Source: an uncultured Actinomycetes bacterium
GTDB taxonomy: Bacteria; Actinomycetota; Actinomycetes; S36-B12; UBA10799
Direction of reading: 5' to 3'
Assembly (NCBI GenBank): GCA_946803585.1
Contig: CAMPEQ010000008.1
Span: 1 to 64,000 of the forward strand
Length of the DNA: 64,000 nt
The position numbers and the translations under genes are program-made. Positions within the stretch are counted from its first letter, which is position 1, and each line of letters begins with the position of its first letter. Positions 34,516 through 42,367 of the stretch are shown in pieces. The notes below the pieces were generated by a model. It was not told the origin of the DNA, ran no database searches, and saw nothing but the letters and a program-made list of their open reading frames with translations.

Positions 34516-35379
34516 GTGTCCACTCCACCAAAGCCCGCTTCTCAAAGCAGCACACCCCCACCCGAACCACCCGTTCGGGATCAATACGACGGCGACCTTG
34601 GCCTCGCTGTTGAACTTGCGGATCGCGCGGATGAGATAAGCATGGCACGGTTCCTTGCCGACGATCTACGAATCGAGACCAAACCGGATCTGACACCGGT
34701 TACTGAGGCTGACCAAGCGGTCGAACGGGACTTACGGGACACGATTACTCGAGCGCGCCCGGCAGACCTCGTCGTTGGGGAGGAGTATGGCGGTATTGAG
34801 AACGGGAACGTCCCGCCCGGGCGAGTATGGATCATTGATCCGATAGATGGAACTAAGAACTACGTTCGAGGTGTGCCCGTCTGGGCCACGCTCATTGCCC
34901 TAATCCAGGACGGTCAACCAGTGGTTGGGGTGGTCAGCGCGCCAGCACTTGGGCGGCGCTGGTGGGCCTCCTCTGGCGGCGGTGCATGGGCGCAAACGCA
35001 TCTGCGCGGCGAGATCTCTGCCCCCCGCAGGATCCATGTGAGTTCGGTCGCCGAGGTAGCCGATGCCTCGTTCTCGTACTCCGATCGAGTCGGCTGGAAT
35101 CGACGGACCGAGACGGGTCTCGATGAGTTGATTTCGCTAGCCTGGCGGACCCGGGCTTATAGCGACTTCTACTCCTACATGTTGCTATCCGAGGGTGCCG
35201 TCGACATCGCGGCCGAGCCCGAGCTCTCCGCCTGGGATATCGCCGCCCTCATCCCCATCATCACCGAAGCCGGTGGGCGCGTCACTGGATTCGACGGCGG
35301 CCCGGCGCTGGTGGCCAATGGGGCAATGGCAACGAACGGACTTCTTCACGATGAGGTTTCCCGGCTATTCGCGAACTAG
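34516..35379 (+). CDS. hisN: Histidinol-phosphatase (inositol monophosphatase family)
   Basis: The protein is a lithium-sensitive-type phosphatase of the inositol monophosphatase superfamily. The metal site is formed by VGEEYGG, IDPIDGTKNYVRG and the C-terminal WDIAALIPIITEAGG. In actinobacteria the homologue next to rsgA is HisN, the histidinol-phosphatase of histidine synthesis, so I use that name; an inositol or other sugar phosphate is the alternative. I take GTG 34516 (or GTG 34510) as start; a longer frame from 34459 would overlap the divergent DUF2231 gene. The N-terminal 25 residues are low-complexity. Confidence 0.82.
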   Translation: MSTPPKPASQSSTPPPEPPVRDQYDGDLGLAVELADRADEISMARFLADDLRIETKPDLTPVTEADQAVERDLRDTITRARPADLVVGEEYGGIENGNVPPGRVWIIDPIDGTKNYVRGVPVWATLIALIQDGQPVVGVVSAPALGRRWWASSGGGAWAQTHLRGEISAPRRIHVSSVAEVADASFSYSDRVGWNRRTETGLDELISLAWRTRAYSDFYSYMLLSEGAVDIAAEPELSAWDIAALIPIITEAGGRVTGFDGGPALVANGAMATNGLLHDEVSRLFAN

Positions 35380-35395
35380 TTGCGACAACTGCCTT

Positions 35396-36532
35396 CTACG
35401 ACGGTGAACCTGCCGGCTCAGTATCAGGCCCATCGAGCGGTCTCTCTTTGTTAGGCGCCGGAGCCGTCTGAAACCAGAACTTTGCGACGGCATAGAACAC
35501 CGAGACCACCGGCACGGCAATAACCGCCCCGAAGAGACCCGCGAGCAAGGTGCCGCTAGCAACCGATACCGCTACTGCCAACGGATGGATATTGACTGCC
35601 TTGCTCATGACCAGAGGTTGGAGAATGTGTCCCTCAAGTTGACCGAGCACAAAGATGCCGATCAATACGATGAGCGCAATCACTGGCCCGCGGGCAGCTA
35701 GCGCGACCACCACCGCGACGAACATCGCGATTGGCGCACCGATAAGCGGGATAAATGTTCCGAAGAACACCAAGAGAGCTAGCGGCAACGCCAGCGGGAC
35801 ACCCAAGATGAGCAGCAGCACACACACGAACACGGCATTCGCCGCGGCGACGATAATGATGCCTCGGGTATAGCCCGCGAAGCTACGCCAAGCCACCAGG
35901 CCAGCGCCATCGATCCGCGCCCTGGTCGGCTGCGGGAACGCTCCGATTGCCCAGCCCCAAATGTTTGAGCCGCCGGCCAAGAAGAACACCGCACTGAAGA
36001 GCGCCAGAGCCAGAGCAGCAACGATCTCGAGGACTGTTCCTGCGCTACCGATCACACCAGAGAACAGCTCACCCCTGTTGTCAATCACCCACTGCTGACC
36101 GTTCTGGTACCACACCGTGAAGTCCGCTGACTCAATATTGAGTGGCGGACCTTCAAGCCACTGCTGCATTTGCCCAACGCCCACCACAAACTGCTGAGCG
36201 AGGGACTCCCATTGGCCAGTCACTGAGGTCGTGATGAACACCAGGATGCCGACGAATCCGCCGATGAACACGATCAGCCCAGCCGCGACTGCGAGCGGGC
36301 GCGGCATAACGCGGTTCGCGAGGCCAACGAGGGGACCAACAATCGCGGCAAGAATTAGACCGATAAACAGTGCGACGACGACCAACTGCAACTGACCCAG
36401 CAGGCTGAGTAGTACGTATCCGAGTAGGCCAACGGCGAGGATTCGCCAGGAATAGGCTGCCGCCTGAGCTAAGCCTGGCGGCACATTGGCGTTATTGGGG
36501 CCTGTTGGACTCATCAAGGGTGATCCTGCCAT
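35396..36532 (-). CDS. AI-2E family transporter (TqsA/PerM-like permease)
   Basis: The 378-residue protein has about eight hydrophobic spans in the AI-2E family arrangement: two closely spaced pairs at the N-terminus, a soluble loop (about 120-155), and a C-terminal group with FGTFIPLIGAP and GQLEGHILQPLVMSKAVNIHP (given in part), both family hallmarks. Members export small molecules or act as sodium-proton antiporters; the substrate cannot be told. ATG 36532 is the start; it converges with hisN (16 bases) and is divergent from the diguanylate cyclase gene. Confidence 0.85.
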   Translation of the reverse strand: MAGSPLMSPTGPNNANVPPGLAQAAAYSWRILAVGLLGYVLLSLLGQLQLVVVALFIGLILAAIVGPLVGLANRVMPRPLAVAAGLIVFIGGFVGILVFITTSVTGQWESLAQQFVVGVGQMQQWLEGPPLNIESADFTVWYQNGQQWVIDNRGELFSGVIGSAGTVLEIVAALALALFSAVFFLAGGSNIWGWAIGAFPQPTRARIDGAGLVAWRSFAGYTRGIIIVAAANAVFVCVLLLILGVPLALPLALLVFFGTFIPLIGAPIAMFVAVVVALAARGPVIALIVLIGIFVLGQLEGHILQPLVMSKAVNIHPLAVAVSVASGTLLAGLFGAVIAVPVVSVFYAVAKFWFQTAPAPNKERPLDGPDTEPAGSPS

Positions 36533-36657
36533 CGAATCCGGCTAAATACCTTGACTACAAGGGCATTCACGCGGGAGAGTTGGGGATATCCCGAGATCGC
36601 CGGTTCGCGTAAGCCCAGTTCGCATTGGCACCGGGATCGCTTGACTTTGGGGGATTT

Positions 36658-38145
36658 GTGCAGCTTGATAACGGGAGCGACGATAGTCCGACGCCTCGCG
36701 ATATCGATTTGACCGAGGGCTCCGCACCCCAAGACCGCGCCCCTAGCTTCACATCCGCTGATCGGGAGCGAATCACACGGGAACTCTCTGCGAACGGAAT
36801 GACCTCGGATCTACGCGACGGTGCCCTCATGGCGCTGCCCGACGCGGCGTTGGTAGCTGACAGCAACCTCATCGTTCGGTTCGTCAATCCAACGGCGGAA
36901 CAGTTCTTCGGTATCGCTAGCAAAGAGGCGATCGGTACCCACATTGTTGATCTAATCGAAACCGAGACAAACCCGCCCCTCACCAGGGAAGAGACGATCA
37001 CTGGCGTGGGCAATGTGCTTGATGGTGAGTCATGGTGCGGCCAGTTGAGACAACGGGACGCGGAGGGTGAATGGCGTGATGTCGAGGCGATGGCAATTCC
37101 TGTCACTCAAGCGCACGACTCACCTGGCCTGCTCTACATTGCCCGTGACGTAACGCCCATCCAGCAAGCCGCCCGCGAGGCAAAGGACCGCACGGACTTC
37201 GCCGCCGCGATTCTAGATTCACTGCCCGGGCGGACTTGTGTCTTAGACACCGCCGGTCTGGTAGTCGAGGTGAACCGGAAGTACCGGGACCAAGGGCCAA
37301 CCGGTGCCGGACTCAACACTGGTCCGAGCGTTGGCGATCATTATGTCGAGTGGCTATCCACGACGGTGTCCAAGTCTGCTGCGTTAGAGCTCCAAGGACT
37401 ACTCTCTGGCAATCGTGCGGACTATCGGGCAGAGTTCCCAACCTCCCACCGCCGCAAGCGAGCCTGGACGGAAATGTTCGCTGTCCCACTCACCGGGCTG
37501 CATCCCGGAGCCGTTGTTACTCACGTTGACATCACCACTCGTAAGAACACCGAAACAGCCCTCACTAAGCGAGCAACCCACGATCCGCTGACGAGCCTTC
37601 CCAACCGCGTCCTACTTGCCGACCGCCTCGCGCAGGCACTCTCGCGGGCATCGCGATCAAAGACCGAGGTCGGACTCCTGTTCTGTGATCTCGACGGATT
37701 CCGGGAGGTCAACAACCAACTCGGCCACCTCGCAGGGGACAAACTCCTGGTGACGATCGCCAAGCGGTTACGGGCCGTCTGCCGCTCTTCCGATACCGTC
37801 GCGCGCGTCAGTGGCGACGAATTCGTGATCATCCTTGAAGACGTTGCCGGGGAACCAGAGGTAGAGGAAGTTGCTCGACGAATCATCGAAGCGCTTTCCG
37901 AACCAATCGAGCTAGAGCAGGGAACAGCAAAGACCGGTACGAGTATCGGGCTGGTCATAAGCTCCGGCGTTCCCCGCGCCGGGATTCGCACAGTGGAGAA
38001 TCTGATCCGCGACGCCGACTCGGCCATGTATTCCGCGAAGGAAGCTGGCCGCGGACGCTACGCGTGGTTCACTCCGGACATGCGTGATCGCCCACGGGAG
38101 CGTCCCACCTTCGTCCAAGCAATCGGGCGACTTCTCAATAGGTAA
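36658..38145 (+). CDS. PAS-PAS-GGDEF diguanylate cyclase
   Basis: The protein makes the second messenger cyclic di-GMP. Two PAS-like domains (roughly residues 50-180 and 185-305 from the chosen start) precede a GGDEF domain. The active-site loop reads SGDEF, an accepted variant, and DLDGFREVNNQLGH is typical of the metal and GTP site. RSSD lies five residues before SGDEF, which matches the inhibitory I-site (RxxD) for product feedback. There is no EAL domain and no membrane span, so it is probably a soluble sensor. GTG 36658 has GGGGGA upstream; a TTG at 36625 would add 11 residues. No c-di-GMP receptor gene is recognisable nearby. Confidence 0.88.
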   Translation: MQLDNGSDDSPTPRDIDLTEGSAPQDRAPSFTSADRERITRELSANGMTSDLRDGALMALPDAALVADSNLIVRFVNPTAEQFFGIASKEAIGTHIVDLIETETNPPLTREETITGVGNVLDGESWCGQLRQRDAEGEWRDVEAMAIPVTQAHDSPGLLYIARDVTPIQQAAREAKDRTDFAAAILDSLPGRTCVLDTAGLVVEVNRKYRDQGPTGAGLNTGPSVGDHYVEWLSTTVSKSAALELQGLLSGNRADYRAEFPTSHRRKRAWTEMFAVPLTGLHPGAVVTHVDITTRKNTETALTKRATHDPLTSLPNRVLLADRLAQALSRASRSKTEVGLLFCDLDGFREVNNQLGHLAGDKLLVTIAKRLRAVCRSSDTVARVSGDEFVIILEDVAGEPEVEEVARRIIEALSEPIELEQGTAKTGTSIGLVISSGVPRAGIRTVENLIRDADSAMYSAKEAGRGRYAWFTPDMRDRPRERPTFVQAIGRLLNR

Positions 38146-38379
38146 CTCAAGCTCCGATGGCTATTGACTGCCAGCTCCAATGGAGCGGCCATAGCGCCAG
38201 GGGTTCGAGTTCGACCGTTCCATTTGTGTCACTCGTATACCGGGGCACACGCGACACATCGCCCTCCGACCGTTAGTTTTCTGGGACCAGTCCTCCGCGT
38301 ACGAGCACCATTCCGGATACAGCGGGAGATCCTCAATCCCAGATCTGGCGCCGCGAACACATCGGTGCAGAAGGTAGCG

Positions 38380-40035
38380 ATGAGCGATACCAACGGAGCA
38401 GAAGTCCTAGTTGCCAACCTTGAAGCCCAGGGTGTGACCCATGTCTTTGGTGTTCCCGGTGCAAAAATTGACCCGGTCTACAACGCCTTGGTCAACTCAA
38501 GTATTGAGCTCGTCGTGTGTCGGCATGAGCAGAACGCGGCCTTCATCGCCCAAGCCTTCGGGCGGCTAACGGGCCAAGCTGGGGTATGCCTGGTGACCTC
38601 AGGGCCCGGTTGCACCAACCTAGTAACCGGTTTTGCCACCGCCACCTCCGAGGGTTCCGCAGTCATCGGTATTGGTGGCGCTGTTCCGCGGGCCGACCGC
38701 CTCAAACAAGCTCACCAAAGCCTCGATACCGAGGCACTCTTCAGACCAGTCAGCAAGTACAGCGTCGAGATCGGTGATTCAGATGCGATCGCCGAGTGTG
38801 TCGCCAACGCGTTTCGAGCCGCCGAAGGCGGTCGGCCCGGAGCCGCATTCATTTCTTTTCCCTACGACATCTCACACGGACCCGCGACAGATCGCAAGCT
38901 CTGCCCGGTGGCGCCGCCTCGAACTGGTGGTGGAGATGCTGAGGCGCTGCGCGGTGCGGCGACCACTATTCGTGGTGCCCACAAGCCTGTCGCCCTACTT
39001 GGCATGATGGCTAGTCGACCCGGAACCGCTGAGGCAGTTCGCGAGTTCTTGCGGACGACTGGCATTCCGGCCGTGTCGACCTTCCAAGGAAGCGGTGTCC
39101 TCTCAGCAGACATGATTGACCAGTTCGGTGGTCGCGTCGGCCTGTTTCACAATCAGCCAGGTGATCGCCTACTTGACAGCGCCGACGTCGTCATCACCTT
39201 TGGGTACGACCCAATCGAGTATGACGAAGAGCTTTGGAACGCCGATAAGAATCGTCCGATCGTCCACATCGATTGCATACCGTGCGATATCGACAAGAAC
39301 TACCGGCCGACCAACGAGATCGTTGGCGACATTGCCTCGATCACCGAGCAGCTTGGATCAGAGCTTTCCGACATGCCACCGTTCGCTCTCACCGACGAGA
39401 CCCGCGAGGCGAGAAATGAACTCGACGAGATAAAGGCGCGTGGGCGAAGTGAGAACTCGAGTCCCGCCCACCCACTTCGAGTGATAGAAGAGATGCGCAA
39501 GATCATGACACCGGAGACGACCCTTGCCCTCGATATGGGCTCATTCCATATCTGGCATGCCCGGTACCTGCACGCCTTCCGACCCAACCAGATGATCTTC
39601 TCGAACGGCCAGCAGACGCTCGGGGTTGCAATGCCATGGGCAATCGCCACTACTATCGCCCGGCCCGATGACACCGTGATCTCGGTATCTGGCGATGGCG
39701 GCTTCCACTTCTCGAGCCAGGAGCTCGAAACCGCGGTACGGCTAGGGTGCAACTTCGTGCATGTGATCTGGCGAGACGGGCACTACAACATGGTCGAGTT
39801 CCAGGAAGAACTGAAGTACGACCGAACCTCGGGGGTCGCGTTCGGCCCAATTGACACGGTGGAGTTCGCCAAGGCGCACGGCGCAGTGGCGATCGCGGTG
39901 ACAGATGTCGACGAGATCGGCCCTGCCCTTCAGGAAGCGATCGGCACACCGGGACCTGTCATCATCGACATTCCGGTTGACTACTCGCACAATAGTGAAC
40001 TTGCCCAGCAACTCCTACCGAACCAGATTGTTTGA
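38380..40035 (+). CDS. alsS: Acetolactate synthase, catabolic AlsS type
   Basis: The 551-residue thiamine-diphosphate enzyme condenses two pyruvates to 2-acetolactate. It shows the glutamate-bearing N-terminal GVPGAKIDPVYN and CRHEQNAAFIAQ, SGPGCTNLVTG, and the cofactor motif GDGGFHFSSQELETA. The next gene is acetolactate decarboxylase, which identifies it as the acetoin-forming enzyme rather than an IlvB of branched-chain synthesis; no regulatory IlvN subunit gene is present. ATG 38380 gives a family-length protein; the same frame is open further upstream (from 38164) but that extension is unlike the family. The 234 bases before the start contain no gene I can support. Confidence 0.88.
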   Translation: MSDTNGAEVLVANLEAQGVTHVFGVPGAKIDPVYNALVNSSIELVVCRHEQNAAFIAQAFGRLTGQAGVCLVTSGPGCTNLVTGFATATSEGSAVIGIGGAVPRADRLKQAHQSLDTEALFRPVSKYSVEIGDSDAIAECVANAFRAAEGGRPGAAFISFPYDISHGPATDRKLCPVAPPRTGGGDAEALRGAATTIRGAHKPVALLGMMASRPGTAEAVREFLRTTGIPAVSTFQGSGVLSADMIDQFGGRVGLFHNQPGDRLLDSADVVITFGYDPIEYDEELWNADKNRPIVHIDCIPCDIDKNYRPTNEIVGDIASITEQLGSELSDMPPFALTDETREARNELDEIKARGRSENSSPAHPLRVIEEMRKIMTPETTLALDMGSFHIWHARYLHAFRPNQMIFSNGQQTLGVAMPWAIATTIARPDDTVISVSGDGGFHFSSQELETAVRLGCNFVHVIWRDGHYNMVEFQEELKYDRTSGVAFGPIDTVEFAKAHGAVAIAVTDVDEIGPALQEAIGTPGPVIIDIPVDYSHNSELAQQLLPNQIV

Positions 40036-40037
40036 TC

Positions 40038-40868
40038 ATGGGTGAATCACATATCACCGTCCCTGAATCGATTATGACGGGCCTAACCGCTCGAGCCGCA
40101 AGTACGGGCAAGTCAGTCGATGCACTAGCGACCGAGATGCTAGCTGAAGAACTCGGTCTACAGCACGCGACGATCTTCCAGGTGTCCACGGCAACGGCCC
40201 TAGTGGATGGAATCTACGCAGGCGCCGTGACCGTTGGCGATCTCAAGGCTCACGGAAACTTCGGTCTTGGAACTTTCGCCAACCTCGCAGGCGAGATGGT
40301 CGTCGTCGACGGAGACTTCTACTGTGTGCCTGGCGATGGCCCCGTTCGTGAGGCTGCAAATACCGACCCCGTCCCCTTTGCCGTTGTCTCCCAGTTCGAA
40401 GCATCCGCGCAGACAGCCTCCGGCGCGTTCTCCAACTTCGCTGAACTGACCGCAAAGCTCGACACACTTCGTGATAGCAACAACCAGTTCTACGCCGTGC
40501 GGATCGACGGGGTGTTCTCATCAATGCACACGCGCGCCGTGTGCGAAGTTGAACCTGGGACAACCCTTGTCGATGCGACGAAGAGTCAGACTGAGTTCCA
40601 CTACAACGACATCACGGGGTCAGTCGTGGGCTACTGGTTCCCGCCCTACGCCAGCAGCCTTAATGTGGTCGGCTGGCACTTGCACTTCCTCGACAACACG
40701 CGCACCCGTGGGGGGCACGTGCTCGGGGTCGCCGGCACCGATTCAAATATCCAGTTCCAGACCCTTGACGATCTCCATATCTCGCTTCCTGAGACCAAGG
40801 AGTTCCTCGCGGCGGACCTTACGAACGATCCCTCCGAAGCACTCGATCAAGCCGAGCGATCTCACTGA
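40038..40868 (+). CDS. alsD: Acetolactate decarboxylase with an RHH-like N-terminus
   Basis: This enzyme converts 2-acetolactate to acetoin. The catalytic domain starts at about residue 46 (IFQVSTATALVDGIYAG) and includes GNFGLGTF and the zinc-histidine segment WHLHFLDNTRTRGGH. The first 40 residues are an added part: ITVPESIMTGLTARAASTGK followed by SVDALATEMLAEELG, which has the strand-helix-helix pattern of ribbon-helix-helix DNA-binding or antitoxin domains. I start it at ATG 40038, two bases after the alsS stop; a TTG at 40032 overlaps the stop. The pair forms an acetoin pathway. It converges with the P450 gene with 14 bases between. Confidence 0.85.
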   Translation: MGESHITVPESIMTGLTARAASTGKSVDALATEMLAEELGLQHATIFQVSTATALVDGIYAGAVTVGDLKAHGNFGLGTFANLAGEMVVVDGDFYCVPGDGPVREAANTDPVPFAVVSQFEASAQTASGAFSNFAELTAKLDTLRDSNNQFYAVRIDGVFSSMHTRAVCEVEPGTTLVDATKSQTEFHYNDITGSVVGYWFPPYASSLNVVGWHLHFLDNTRTRGGHVLGVAGTDSNIQFQTLDDLHISLPETKEFLAADLTNDPSEALDQAERSH

Positions 40869-40882
40869 CACCGACGAGCGCG

Positions 40883-42310
40883 CTATCGGCGCCGAACCAC
40901 CATCGGTAAGCCATCCGGGGGCCGCAATGTCACCGATGACAGCGGCGTGAGCGGGGAGGAACCCGGCGGGCGAGAAAGCTCAAACCGAGCCGACATGAGC
41001 GCGACTACGATCGCCGCCTCGGCGAGCGCGAACTCTCGTCCGATACACACTCTTGGCCCAGCCCCAAAGGGTAGGTATCCGAGCCTGTTGCGGCTATTCC
41101 CCGTCAAGAATCGGCTCGGATCAAACCGCTGCGGGTCATCCCAGGCTTCAGGGTGACGTCCAAGAATCCATGGGCTCATGATGAGCAACGATCCGGTCGG
41201 GACCGAGCTTCCACCAAGTTCGCGTTCAACCGTTGTTGTGCGAGTAAGGACCCAGGCAGGCGGGTAAAGCCGCAGGGTCTCGTCAACGACTGCGCTCGTA
41301 AGTGGCAACGCCGCAACAGTCGCCATATCCCAGCTTCCCGGTGTGAGCTCGTCGACTTCAGCTCTGACATCGGCCGCAACTTCGGGATGCTCCGCCAGCA
41401 AGTACCAGGTCCAGCTAAGTGCACTGGCGACTGTCTCATGCCCGGCAACGAGGAAAGTGACGAGTTCATCTCGCACCGCAGAACGGTCAAGGGAGCCGTC
41501 CTTGTTCCGAAGGCCTGCAATAACCAACTCCAGGAACGGTGGTATCGCTGAAGCCTGTGATTCCGCTACCGACGAAGACCCAGACACATACCCATCAATC
41601 AGCGCATCGACAGCTCGGTCGAGCTGCGCCTTCGCCCTCGTGAGCCGGCGATTCCGAATGGTCGGCAACCACAGAGGTGATGCGAGTGGATTACGAGCCC
41701 GAACAACCACCTCGTCGAGAGCGGTAATCGTCGCCCGAGTAAGACCTCCCGCGTCCTGGCGCCAGTCCGATCCAAAGAGCGATGTCGCAACGACCTGCAG
41801 CGAGATCTCCATCATCGCCTTGTCGACATCAACTGTGCTTCCATCGGCCAGTAGGTCCCAGGCCTGCAGGTAGCTCTCAGCGGCGTGCGCCGCACTCGCG
41901 CAGACAGCGTCAAGCTGACCGTGATGAAAGGCTGGTTGCATCGCCCTGCGGTGCCCTCGCCAGGGCGGATCATCGGCGGTCAGCAAACCATCGCCGGTGA
42001 GGATCGCGAGGTTGTCGTACTGCAGTGTTCGCTTGCTCTGGGTAGAGACTGAATCGGTGAGTACGGATCGAACCTGAGCTGGCGAACTCAAGAGATAGAC
42101 AGGCGGACGTGGGATCGGGAACTGGACAACGTCGCCATAGTCGCGCCACATCTGCTCAAGGAAGGCAGCTGGATCTCGCCGGATCGTCCTAAATGCCGCG
42201 AGCATCTGCCGACCTTGCGGACCGGGTGCGGTGATGGGATACCGCCAGGAATCACGGTGGCTACCCTCGCCGGATTCCGCGTCGGCAGGCCGCCCTGGCT
42301 TATCCCTCAC
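40883..42310 (-). CDS. Cytochrome P450
   Basis: The haem-thiolate monooxygenase shows the I-helix oxygen site LVAGHETVASALSW, the K-helix ExxR in DETLRLYPPAW and the haem loop FGAGPRVCIGREFAL. It resembles the class of P450s related to fatty-acid and aromatic hydroxylases (CYP102/CYP110/CYP4-like clan) rather than the camphor-type actinobacterial P450s; the substrate is unknown. No ferredoxin or reductase gene is adjacent. A longer frame from TTG 42358 would leave 9 bases to the divergent FUSC gene, so I prefer GTG 42310; an ATG at 42205 is also possible. Confidence 0.87.
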   Translation of the reverse strand: MRDKPGRPADAESGEGSHRDSWRYPITAPGPQGRQMLAAFRTIRRDPAAFLEQMWRDYGDVVQFPIPRPPVYLLSSPAQVRSVLTDSVSTQSKRTLQYDNLAILTGDGLLTADDPPWRGHRRAMQPAFHHGQLDAVCASAAHAAESYLQAWDLLADGSTVDVDKAMMEISLQVVATSLFGSDWRQDAGGLTRATITALDEVVVRARNPLASPLWLPTIRNRRLTRAKAQLDRAVDALIDGYVSGSSSVAESQASAIPPFLELVIAGLRNKDGSLDRSAVRDELVTFLVAGHETVASALSWTWYLLAEHPEVAADVRAEVDELTPGSWDMATVAALPLTSAVVDETLRLYPPAWVLTRTTTVERELGGSSVPTGSLLIMSPWILGRHPEAWDDPQRFDPSRFLTGNSRNRLGYLPFGAGPRVCIGREFALAEAAIVVALMSARFELSRPPGSSPLTPLSSVTLRPPDGLPMVVRRR

Positions 42311-42367
42311 CCGCGGTAGCCTACGCAGTCGAGCATCAGCGCGCGGAGCAGAGCACAATCTGTTGGT

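Noticed and set aside
38158-38171. TGGCTATTGACTGC also found at 56140-56153, both upstream of genes, like a shared -35 element
   Set aside because: Matches of 14 bases are expected by chance in 64 kb, and no -10 at proper spacing follows either copy.
38196-38225. GGTTCGAGTTC-like sequence resembling a tRNA T-loop
   Set aside because: No T-stem pairing, no acceptor stem or anticodon arm around it.
38164-38379. N-terminal extension of the alsS frame by 72 residues
   Set aside because: The extension has no family resemblance; ATG 38380 gives the normal AlsS length.
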